A DNA stretch of 9,924 bases. Origin: JACPHB01 sp964553885 (lineage in GTDB: Bacteria; Patescibacteriota; Minisyncoccia; UBA10092). The notes beneath the pieces are model-generated. The model saw nothing but the letters and a program-made list of their open reading frames with translations, did no database searches and was not told the DNA's origin. The position numbers and the translations under genes were made by a program. Below are positions 4,516 through 9,924 of the stretch, one piece after another. Location: assembly GCA_964553885.1 (NCBI GenBank), contig CAZKLP010000020.1, positions 1-9,924 of the forward strand. Direction: 5' to 3'. Within the stretch, counting starts at the first letter, position 1. Every line of letters begins with the position of its first letter.

Positions 4516-5427
4516 TTAAAGACGTTGGCAGTTGGGGCAGAAATGGGCGCTACGGCTGCCGATTTTGATTCGCTTGATAACGCCGCCGCATTTATTGGGG
4601 CATTTTTCGCCTTCGCGATGATAAACCAGACGGATATCGCCATAACCGCCCTTTTTACCCGACGTATCGCGATAATCCGAAGTGGAAGTGCCGCGCAATT
4701 TAATGGCTTTTTTAAGGATTTTTTTAGTTGCTTCAAAAATCGCTTTTAATTCTTTATCGTTTAATTTTTCAACGCGCCTAAGCGGATGAACTTTTGCCAT
4801 AAAAAGAATATCGTCGGCGTAAATATTGCCAATTCCCGAAATAACATTTTGGTCCATTAAGACCTTTTTTATGACTCCTCTTTTTTTAATTATTAAACTT
4901 TTAAACTCTTTTAACTTGAAACTCAACTTCAGCGGATCCGGCCCGATATTTTTTACGTCCTCCAAATTTTTTAAATCTTTATCGTTAAAAATCAAAATCT
5001 TGGCAAATTTTCTTAAATCGGAAAGGGCAAGCATCTTTCCGTTAGAAAGATAAAACATCACGTGAATATATCCATTGACCCTTTCAGCCAATAACCCCTT
5101 TTCTTTTGGAATCCATATCCCATGCCCCATATTCCATGTCCCAACCAAAAGGTGTCCTGTCATTTTCTGATGAATAAGCATATCTTTATTGCCATAAAGG
5201 CCAAAAATAATATTTTTGCCGACTCGCCAGACCTTTAAAATTTTTAGCCCTTTTACGGTTTTTTTAAAACCCTTAAAATCACTATAATGACGCTTTCCGC
5301 CAGAGGCGGATCCGCCTTTGGCGGAAAAGTACTTGGGCCAATCGGTCCAAACGTCGGTTATGGTTAAACCCTTAACTTTTTTATTTAAATCATCAACGAT
5401 TGTTTGTACTTCCGGCAGTTCCGGCAT
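4516..5427 (-). CDS. mutM: Formamidopyrimidine-DNA glycosylase (Fpg/MutM)
   Basis: A bifunctional glycosylase/AP lyase that removes 8-oxoguanine and formamidopyrimidines. The N-terminus MPELPEV gives the catalytic Pro2 (after Met removal) and Glu3. K71 in RVGKNIIF is the conserved beta-hairpin lysine. MTGHLL (89-94) and LSDLRKFAK (135-143) are family blocks. The H2TH motif is 191-206 (MDQNVISGIGNIYADD, with N194). The C-terminal zinc finger has Cys276, Cys280, Cys297 and Cys300, with R292 in IGSRSAHFC. At 303 residues it is longer than E. coli Fpg (269). Part of the excess is residues 35-45 (SAKGGSASGGK), which are encoded by a 34-bp palindrome. It starts 4 nt after the polA stop, so it is co-transcribed with polA. 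Its only good purine run (GGGGAGAG) lies too far upstream to be a normal Shine-Dalgarno. Confidence 0.97.
   Translation of the reverse strand: MPELPEVQTIVDDLNKKVKGLTITDVWTDWPKYFSAKGGSASGGKRHYSDFKGFKKTVKGLKILKVWRVGKNIIFGLYGNKDMLIHQKMTGHLLVGTWNMGHGIWIPKEKGLLAERVNGYIHVMFYLSNGKMLALSDLRKFAKILIFNDKDLKNLEDVKNIGPDPLKLSFKLKEFKSLIIKKRGVIKKVLMDQNVISGIGNIYADDILFMAKVHPLRRVEKLNDKELKAIFEATKKILKKAIKLRGTSTSDYRDTSGKKGGYGDIRLVYHREGEKCPNKCGGVIKRIKIGSRSAHFCPNCQRL
5294..5327. repeat. 34-bp palindrome inserted in frame in mutM
   Basis: The palindrome is centred on GGATCC at 5310/5311. Outer arms TTTCCGCC / GGCGGAAA and inner arms GAGGCGG / CCGCCTT pair throughout except for one G/T position (5303/5318). It is read through in frame as Ser-Ala-Lys-Gly-Gly-Ser-Ala-Ser-Gly-Gly-Lys, and is much more GC-rich than the surrounding gene. 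This resembles coding palindromic elements such as those known from Rickettsia. Confidence 0.85.
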
Positions 5428-5431
5428 AATT

Positions 5432-7858
5432 TTATAATTTTTTTAACTCTCCCCAATTGTCGCCGATTTTGGCTTCGGCGATAATTGGCACTTTTAAATT
5501 TATAACGCCTTCCATAATTTCAACAATTTTCGGATAAATTTTCATAACCAAATCTTCCCTCACCTCAAAAAGTAATTCATCGTGTACCTGAAGAAGCATC
5601 CTTATGTCATCGCTTCCCGAAATCCATTCATCAACTTTAATCATCGCGCGCTTGATAATATCCGCTTCAAGCCCCTGAATAGGCATATTAACCGCTATTC
5701 GTTCGGCTTGAGAACGCAGCATCGGATTTGGAGAATTAAGTTTCGGAAGATAACGCCGACGACCAAATAAAGTTGTCGTATAACCTCTTTCCCGCGCCTC
5801 TTTCTTGAGTTTTTCCATATAGCGCGCAACTCCTGAAAAATCTCTAAGATATTCGGCAATAAACTCTCTCGCCTTTTCTTTGCTGATACCAGCCGATTCG
5901 GCAAAACTTTGAGCGCCAATGCCGTAGATAATCCCAAAATTGAGCGCTTTGGCGGAAAAACGCATTTGCGGCGTCACTTTTTCTATCGGCACATTGTTTA
6001 TTTCTGATGCCGTAAACTTATGGATATCCAGTCCTTTTTTGAAAGCATTCATCATTTTTTCATCGTTCGCTAGCGCTGCGATAATTCTTAAATGAATTTG
6101 GGAATAATCAACGGAAAGAAATTTATACCCTTTTTCGGAGACAAACGCCTGCCGCACTTTATCGCCCCAATCGCCGCGGGCCGGAATATTTTGTAAATTG
6201 GGCTCTTGGCTTGAAAGCCGTCCGCTAGCCGTTCCCGCTTGATTAAAAGTTGTGTGAATACGGCCATTTTTATCAACCGTTTTCGGCAAAGCGTCGGTGT
6301 AAGTTGACTTTAATTTGGCCAACTCGCGGTATTTTAAAATATAGTCAATTATTTTATGTTGCTGTTTTAATTTTAGAAGTTCCGCCGCTCCGGTTGAAAG
6401 CGCGCCTCCGGGCGTTTTCTTGACGCGGCCTCCGGCCAAAGCCCCCGGAATCTTCAGCTTTAAAAAAAGAATCTCGGATAATTGCTGGGGTGAATTTATG
6501 TTAAATTTCCCGTCGGCTAATTTATAAATTTCATTTTCAAGATTTACCAGTTCTTTTTTAAGATAATTATTCAACTTATTCATCTTTTTAACGTCCAGTT
6601 TTATTCCGGCGATTTCCATTTTCGCTAAAATCGGAATAAGGGGCATTTCAATTTCTTTAAAAACACGCTCGGTTTCGGTTTCAATCAGTTGGTTTTTAAA
6701 AACCTGCGCCAGTTTTGAAACGGCTTCGGTTTTTGGTAAAATCGCGTCAAATTCCGTTAAACTTAATTTTTCTAAACTGTAGTCGCGTTCGCCCGGATTA
6801 ATAACATAGGCGGCAATCATAACGTCAAAATCGCCGCCACCAATAACCACTTTTTTCCCCGCCGGAGTTTTAATAAAAGATTTAAAATCGTAGCCAATTC
6901 GTCCCGCAACTGCGGGGTTGGAAATGTTGGAAACCGAGCTTCCAACATATAGCGTACCTTGTGCGGCAATCTTCTCAGTCATTCTATCTATTAAGCTGGT
7001 AAACCCTAACACAAGCAAAAGTTTAAAAACAGTTTCCTTATCGTACTTTCCGAATTCGCTTTCTTTTAAATTGAATTTTATCGGGACATCCAGTTTTATG
7101 GTTGCCAGTTTTTTCGAAAAAAACGCTGCGTCTTTTCCCGTTTTTAATTTTTCTAAAACCGAAGCGTTGATGTTTTCAACTTTATTTTTTTCCACCGCTT
7201 CGTACAATTTTTCAATCGTTTTAAACCTATTAAGCAGAGCAATGGCCGTTTTTTCGCCGACGCCTTTAACGCCTGGGATATTATCAGAAGGATCGCCTTT
7301 AAGCCCTTTAAAATCAATTATTTGCTCTGGCAAAAGCCCATCAAAGCGTTCTTTAACTTTTTTAGCATCGTAAATAACTTGTTCCTTTACCGCGCTTGGA
7401 GGCGCGTAGAGAACAAACACATTTTTTGAAACAAGCTGAAGATTGTCCATATCGCCCGTTAGAATCAAAACTTCTATATTTTTTCCATCTTTTAATGAAA
7501 GTTTATTAGCGACAGTACCGATAATATCGTCGGCTTCAAACCCTGATTTTTCAAAAATTGTAATTTTGAAAGCGTTTAGAATTTCTTTAACCCGCGGAAT
7601 TTGAGCATATAGCTCATCAGGTGCTTTAACGCGAGTCGCTTTATATTCTTTATATTCCTTATGCCTGAAAGTGGCTCCCGGAGCGTCAAAAGCGGCAACG
7701 ACATAATCGGGCTTAAAATCGGCAATGGTTTTTATCAAAATTGAAGTGAATCCGTAAACGGCATTTACCAATTCGCCACTTTTTGTTGTAAGCGGCGGCA
7801 ACGCGTGATAAGCGCGATGGATTAGCGCGTGAGAATCAATTAAAATTAGGCGTTTCAT
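5432..7858 (-). CDS. polA: DNA polymerase I, proofreading domain degenerate
   Basis: Fills gaps and removes Okazaki primers. The 808 residues (E. coli 928) begin with an intact 5'-3' flap nuclease (1-290: D8 in LIDSH, FDAPGATFR, GFEADDIIG, TGDMDNLQLV, FKGLKGDPSDNIPGVKGVGEKTA). The 3'-5' exonuclease region (about 300-410) is short and lacks the DxE motif. It keeps only a structural remnant (RIGYDFKSF, FDVMIAAYVINPGERDYSLEKL), so no proofreading is expected. The polymerase has TASGRLSSQEPNLQNIP (543-559), motif A DYSQIHLR (584-591), motif B RFSAKALNFGIIYG (633-646: R633, K637, F641, Y645) and motif C QVHDE (757-761). Motif A normally reads DYSQIELR, so the steric-gate Glu is His589 here. A hairpin-containing segment encodes residues 304-319. 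The ATG overlaps the tsaE stop (ATGA), which indicates translational coupling. Confidence 0.97.
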   Translation of the reverse strand: MKRLILIDSHALIHRAYHALPPLTTKSGELVNAVYGFTSILIKTIADFKPDYVVAAFDAPGATFRHKEYKEYKATRVKAPDELYAQIPRVKEILNAFKITIFEKSGFEADDIIGTVANKLSLKDGKNIEVLILTGDMDNLQLVSKNVFVLYAPPSAVKEQVIYDAKKVKERFDGLLPEQIIDFKGLKGDPSDNIPGVKGVGEKTAIALLNRFKTIEKLYEAVEKNKVENINASVLEKLKTGKDAAFFSKKLATIKLDVPIKFNLKESEFGKYDKETVFKLLLVLGFTSLIDRMTEKIAAQGTLYVGSSVSNISNPAVAGRIGYDFKSFIKTPAGKKVVIGGGDFDVMIAAYVINPGERDYSLEKLSLTEFDAILPKTEAVSKLAQVFKNQLIETETERVFKEIEMPLIPILAKMEIAGIKLDVKKMNKLNNYLKKELVNLENEIYKLADGKFNINSPQQLSEILFLKLKIPGALAGGRVKKTPGGALSTGAAELLKLKQQHKIIDYILKYRELAKLKSTYTDALPKTVDKNGRIHTTFNQAGTASGRLSSQEPNLQNIPARGDWGDKVRQAFVSEKGYKFLSVDYSQIHLRIIAALANDEKMMNAFKKGLDIHKFTASEINNVPIEKVTPQMRFSAKALNFGIIYGIGAQSFAESAGISKEKAREFIAEYLRDFSGVARYMEKLKKEARERGYTTTLFGRRRYLPKLNSPNPMLRSQAERIAVNMPIQGLEADIIKRAMIKVDEWISGSDDIRMLLQVHDELLFEVREDLVMKIYPKIVEIMEGVINLKVPIIAEAKIGDNWGELKKL
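6903..6948. repeat. Two hairpins inside polA, at the degraded exonuclease domain
   Basis: ATGTTGGAA (6924-6932) pairs perfectly with TTCCAACAT (6940-6948) around a 7-nt loop, and CCCGC pairs with GCGGG (6903-6916). The segment encodes low-complexity YVGSSVSNISNPAVAG (residues 304-319) at the junction of the nuclease and exonuclease regions, as expected of a tolerated linker insertion. Confidence 0.6.
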
Positions 7859-8301
7859 AAAGTTATTTTTCTTTTATTTTTCCCTAAATTTTCAAATTTA
7901 ATTCGTAAAATATTTTTTGGCATAATTTTTTTAATCTTGTCCGCCCATTCAATAATAATTATATTTTCCGGATTATTTATCAGATCTTTAAATCCGAGTT
8001 CTAATAATTCTTCCGGACTTTTCAGCCGATAGGCGTCAATATGATAAAAACTTTTATACTTTTTAAACGAAATCGGAAATTGTTTAAGTATTAAAAAAGT
8101 CTGGCTTAAAACACTTTCTTCAATTTCTAATCCTTGGGCTATTCCTTGAATAAACGTCGTTTTCCCGGAACCCAAATTGCCTTCAAGCGCGACCATGAAA
8201 GCGTTTTTTAAAAGCGGCTGTTTTTTTAAATCTTGCGCTAAATTGGCAGCAATTTTTTTAGTTTCTTCCGCCGACTTAGTGATTATTTCAACGAGTGGCA
8301 T
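7855..8301 (-). CDS. tsaE: tRNA threonylcarbamoyladenosine biosynthesis ATPase TsaE
   Basis: TsaE is the small P-loop ATPase that, with TsaB and TsaD, drives t6A37 modification of ANN-decoding tRNAs. The 148-residue protein has Walker A GNLGSGKTT (41-49), a switch-like SQTF (66-69) where most relatives have SPTF, FYHIDAYRL (85-93) in place of the usual HxDxYRL block, and IIEWADKI (116-123) matching the EWP/EWA motif. Length is typical. Its TGA stop overlaps the polA ATG by 4 nt, so it heads the tsaE-polA-mutM operon. No Shine-Dalgarno and no clear promoter are visible, though the terminator at 8399-8418 separates it from the upstream small gene, so a promoter is expected within 8302-8398. Confidence 0.95.
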   Translation of the reverse strand: MPLVEIITKSAEETKKIAANLAQDLKKQPLLKNAFMVALEGNLGSGKTTFIQGIAQGLEIEESVLSQTFLILKQFPISFKKYKSFYHIDAYRLKSPEELLELGFKDLINNPENIIIIEWADKIKKIMPKNILRIKFENLGKNKRKITL

Positions 8302-8349
8302 GTAAAAATGGTAGCAAATAAACTAAAAAATAAAAAGTTATCCTATAAA

Positions 8350-8359
8350 AACGATCGTT
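8350..8359. repeat. 10-bp palindrome AACGATCGTT upstream of tsaE
   Basis: A perfect dyad within the 97 bp between the small-gene terminator and the tsaE start. It could be an operator, but one short palindrome may also be chance. Confidence 0.3.
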
Positions 8360-8398
8360 CAGATAGCATAAATTTTAAAAAAATATAGAAAAAGATAA

Positions 8399-8418
8399 AG
8401 CGTTGCCGAAGCAACGCT
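8399..8418 (-). terminator. Rho-independent terminator of the 43-aa membrane protein gene
   Basis: A perfect 8-bp stem, AGCGTTGC / GCAACGCT, closes a TTCG tetraloop on the minus strand and is followed by TTATCTTTTT. It lies 23 bp after the stop of the small gene at 8442. Confidence 0.85.
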
Positions 8419-8441
8419 CATAAAAATTTGACAGCCAATCA

Positions 8442-8573
8442 TTATTTTCCTCTTTGTTTCCACAAAAAAATAACTAATAAACTAAAAATAACAATGGGTC
8501 CCGAGACAATAACAATAAATGGCAAAGCCAAAATAAAAGTTACTAAGGTCGCTACAATATCAAGTAAACTCAT
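8442..8573 (-). CDS. 43-residue hydrophobic membrane protein, unknown function
   Basis: Read by hand on the minus strand: MSLLDIVATLVTFILALPFI, then VIVSGPIVIFSLLVIFLWKQ, then RGK, stop TAA immediately followed by TGA. Almost the entire chain is hydrophobic. There are either two short membrane segments (about 7-23 and 26-38) with a SGP turn between them, or one bent segment. The short basic C-terminus (KQRGK) suggests that end faces the cytoplasm. It belongs to no family I recognise. The case for a real gene rests on four independent signals in register: a consensus promoter with an embedded dyad (8624-8652), the strong Shine-Dalgarno GGAGGGGAG, the ORF, and a clean terminator. Possible roles are a small regulator of a membrane complex or a type I toxin-like peptide, neither supported directly. 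It diverges from the pilus ATPase gene. Confidence 0.75.
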   Translation of the reverse strand: MSLLDIVATLVTFILALPFIVIVSGPIVIFSLLVIFLWKQRGK

Positions 8574-8576
8574 CGT

Positions 8577-8585
8577 CTCCCCTCC
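8577..8585 (-). promoter_or_regulatory. Strong Shine-Dalgarno of the 43-aa gene
   Basis: GGAGGGGAG on the minus strand, with GGAGG ending 7 nt before the ATG at 8573. It is one of only two strong ribosome binding sites in the window. Confidence 0.8.
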
Positions 8586-8623
8586 ATTTTATCACTTTTT
8601 AAATATCAAGTTTAATTATTAAT

Positions 8624-8652
8624 ATAATACACTTAAATAAGTGTATTGTCAA
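8624..8652 (-). promoter_or_regulatory. Near-consensus sigma70 promoter of the 43-aa gene
   Basis: TTGACA (8652-8647), exactly 17 bp, then TATTAT (8629-8624). This is the best promoter in the window. The transcript would start near 8616, giving a leader of about 43 nt. Confidence 0.8.
8626..8647. promoter_or_regulatory. 22-bp operator-like palindrome within the promoter spacer
   Basis: Arms AATACACTTA and TAAGTGTATT are perfectly complementary, with a 2-bp centre. The dyad fills the space between -35 and -10 and overlaps both, which is the classical placement for a repressor-binding operator. No regulator gene is adjacent. Confidence 0.65.
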
Positions 8653-8672
8653 TCATTAAAACTGCGCTCAAT

Positions 8673-8681
8673 TTATCCACA
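8673..8681 (+). promoter_or_regulatory. Consensus DnaA box in the divergent control region
   Basis: TTATCCACA matches TTATNCACA exactly. It lies in the loop of a 7-bp inverted repeat (AAAACTG 8658-8664 / CAGTTTT 8680-8686). It is single, so this is not an origin on its own. It could link the flanking promoters to DnaA or be chance. Confidence 0.4.
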
Positions 8682-8688
8682 GTTTTTC

Positions 8689-8718
8689 TTGACGTACGTT
8701 ATATATAAAAGATATGTT
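8689..8718 (+). promoter_or_regulatory. Candidate promoter of the pilus ATPase gene
   Basis: TTGACG (8689-8694), 18 bp, TATGTT (8713-8718). A second option is TTGTAA (8752-8757), 17 bp, GACAAT (8775-8780), which ends 6 nt before the ATG and would give a leaderless mRNA. The sequence alone does not decide between them. Confidence 0.4.
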
Positions 8719-8786
8719 TAACCATTAAATCATCGTTGGGGACAATTTTTCTTGTAAATTAGTACGCTAAATTAGACAATTAACTT

Positions 8787-9924
8787 ATGCCTTTCAAAGG
8801 TGAAGAAAAACAAAAAGAATTTCTGGCTAAAGTCCGGCACGAAGAAGAAGAAAGCCGGGCGAAGTTTTTGGCGGAAAAGCTGGGATTTCCTTATCTTAAT
8901 TTGTCTTTCACGCCAATTGAGCAAGACGCTTTAGTTATAATCTCAAAAGAGTTATCGGAATTGGCTAAAGCCGCTGTAATTAATAAAAACGCCAAAACAC
9001 TTCAGCTGGTTACCATAAATCCCGACGAAAAAGAAGTAGAGTCGCTTATCGCCGGTTTAGAAAAACAGGGCTTTACCGTAAGAATTTTTGTCGTTTCCGA
9101 AAATAGTTTGAAAAAAGCTCTGTCCCAGTATCCTTCTTTAAAAGAAGTAAAGGAAATTACCGGGATAGTTAGTATTTCAGATGAAGCGTTGGCGCGATTT
9201 AAAAAAGAGATAGTCAGTATTGAAACTCTTAAGAAAATCCTGGAAAAATTATTTGAAGCCAGAGCCTCGGAAATTATTGAAGCCATTTTAGCCGGAGCTT
9301 TGATTACCAAAGCGTCGGATATTCATTTTGAACCGGAAAAAGACAAAATCCGGATAAGATTGCGGCTTGACGGGGTTTTGGAAGACATTATATTTATGCC
9401 TATTTCAATTTATCCATTAATGCTAAACCGCATTAAATTACTTTCCGGCCTCAAATTAAACATTCGTGAAAAAGCTCAGGACGGCCGTTTCAGCATTATA
9501 AGCGGAGACACGGCTATTGAAATCAGAACATCCGTACTGCCCGGAGCTTATGGCGAAAATATCGTGATGCGCGTTCTTGACCCAAGTATAATAAAAATGG
9601 ATTTGGAGAGCTTAGGCATAAGAGAAGACGACCTTGAAATTATAGAAAAACAATTACAGAAGCCGACCGGAATGGTGCTTACTACCGGCCCGACCGGCTC
9701 CGGCAAAACCACCACTCTTTACGCTTTTATTAAAAAAATTCTCACTTCGGATGTTAAAGTAATCACCATTGAAGATCCTATTGAGTATCACATTGGAGGT
9801 ATTTCTCAAACCCAAGTTGAACCGGATAAAGAATATACTTTTGAAAATGGTTTAAGGTCTATCGTGCGCCAGGATCCCTATGTCATTAGAGTGGGAGAAA
9901 TTAGTGTTTTTGAGACAGCTGAAA
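8787..9924 (+). CDS. PilB/GspE-type pilus assembly or secretion ATPase, 3' truncated by window
   Basis: A hexameric cytoplasmic ATPase that powers type IV pilus extension (PilB) or type II secretion (GspE). PilB is more likely in CPR bacteria, which usually keep a type IV pilus. 379 codons are present. The N-terminal GspE/MshEN-like domain (about 20-120) contains LAEKLGFPYLNLS. Then come ASDIHFEP (176-183), RLRLDGVLED (191-200), REKAQDGRFSI (227-237), PGAYGENIVMR (252-262), Walker A GPTGSGKTTT (301-310), the Asp box ITIEDPIEY (326-334) and GLRSIVRQDP (355-364). The next residues, YVIRVGEISVFETAE, differ from the expected D-V-I-M-V-G-E-I-R-D-x-E-T-A at several normally invariant positions, but E371 remains. 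The ORF is still open at the edge. No Shine-Dalgarno precedes the ATG. No other pilus gene is in view. Confidence 0.92.
   Translation, partial: MPFKGEEKQKEFLAKVRHEEEESRAKFLAEKLGFPYLNLSFTPIEQDALVIISKELSELAKAAVINKNAKTLQLVTINPDEKEVESLIAGLEKQGFTVRIFVVSENSLKKALSQYPSLKEVKEITGIVSISDEALARFKKEIVSIETLKKILEKLFEARASEIIEAILAGALITKASDIHFEPEKDKIRIRLRLDGVLEDIIFMPISIYPLMLNRIKLLSGLKLNIREKAQDGRFSIISGDTAIEIRTSVLPGAYGENIVMRVLDPSIIKMDLESLGIREDDLEIIEKQLQKPTGMVLTTGPTGSGKTTTLYAFIKKILTSDVKVITIEDPIEYHIGGISQTQVEPDKEYTFENGLRSIVRQDPYVIRVGEISVFETAE

Noticed and set aside
4488..4736. An 82-codon minus-strand frame overlapping the 3' end of mutM.
   Set aside because: It overlaps the mutM zinc-finger coding sequence in another frame and has a biased Ala/Lys composition typical of a shadow frame.
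5100..5150. Imperfect 14-bp tandem repeat (CATGG-ATATGG type) in mutM as a second inserted element.
   Set aside because: The encoded loop (WNMGHGIWIPKEKG) has the length expected for this part of related Fpg proteins as I remember them, so the repetition may be coincidence of Met/Gly/Trp codons.
6918..7373. A 151-codon open frame on the plus strand.
   Set aside because: It lies fully antisense to polA, whose protein is unambiguous here. The predicted peptide is Ser/Phe-rich antisense composition with no ribosome site.
8428..8622. A 64-codon plus-strand frame in the gap before the pilus ATPase gene.
   Set aside because: It has no Shine-Dalgarno or promoter. It is the antisense of the 43-aa gene, which has promoter, ribosome site and terminator on the minus strand.
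8673..8681. Replication origin at the DnaA box.
   Set aside because: Only one box was found. There is no box cluster, no dnaA or dnaN neighbour, and the AT-rich stretches are no more than in other intergenic regions.

Overview
The window looks like part of a Candidatus Patescibacteria (Candidate Phyla Radiation, Parcubacteria-like) chromosome. This is inferred from the AT-rich, compact layout, a short PolA with a degraded proofreading domain, a membrane-anchored PaaX/Cas2-like protein, a type IV pilus-type ATPase, and palindromic repeats both between and inside genes. No 16S rRNA is present, so the lineage is not proven. TGA is used as a stop (tsaE), so the standard bacterial code fits. The sequence ends inside a gene, possibly at a contig edge.

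Left part, plus strand (1-1400): a two-gene DUF4258/DUF2283 module with overlapping reading frames resembles a toxin-antitoxin pair. A stand-alone left-handed beta-helix acetyltransferase related to the C-terminal half of GlmU follows, with its own promoter and a clear terminator. Next, on the minus strand, come a small CxxC protein of unknown function and ruvA (Holliday junction binding). ruvA diverges from rpsT (ribosomal protein S20) across a 63-bp region in which the two promoters appear to overlap.

Centre, minus strand (8301 down to 2747): tsaE, polA, mutM, a PaaX/Cas2-like gene and holA all face the same way. tsaE-polA overlap by 4 nt and polA-mutM are separated by 4 nt, so these three should be one operon joining tRNA t6A synthesis with DNA replication and base-excision repair. 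The PaaX/Cas2-like gene is bracketed by two near-identical 34-bp palindromes and an 8-bp direct repeat, as if it were a discrete cassette. holA meets rpsT at a long inverted repeat that can terminate transcription in both directions and holds about 100 bp of GC-rich structured sequence.

Right part (8302-9924): a 43-codon gene on the minus strand encodes a small hydrophobic membrane protein. It has a near-ideal promoter containing a palindromic operator, a strong Shine-Dalgarno and its own terminator. It diverges from a pilB/gspE-type ATPase gene, which the window edge truncates and whose last 15 or so codons depart from the family consensus. A consensus DnaA box lies in the divergent control region.

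Most promising for novelty: the palindrome-bracketed Cas2-like gene, palindromes translated in frame inside mutM and polA, the Glu-to-His change at the PolA steric-gate position, and the operator-controlled 43-aa membrane protein.
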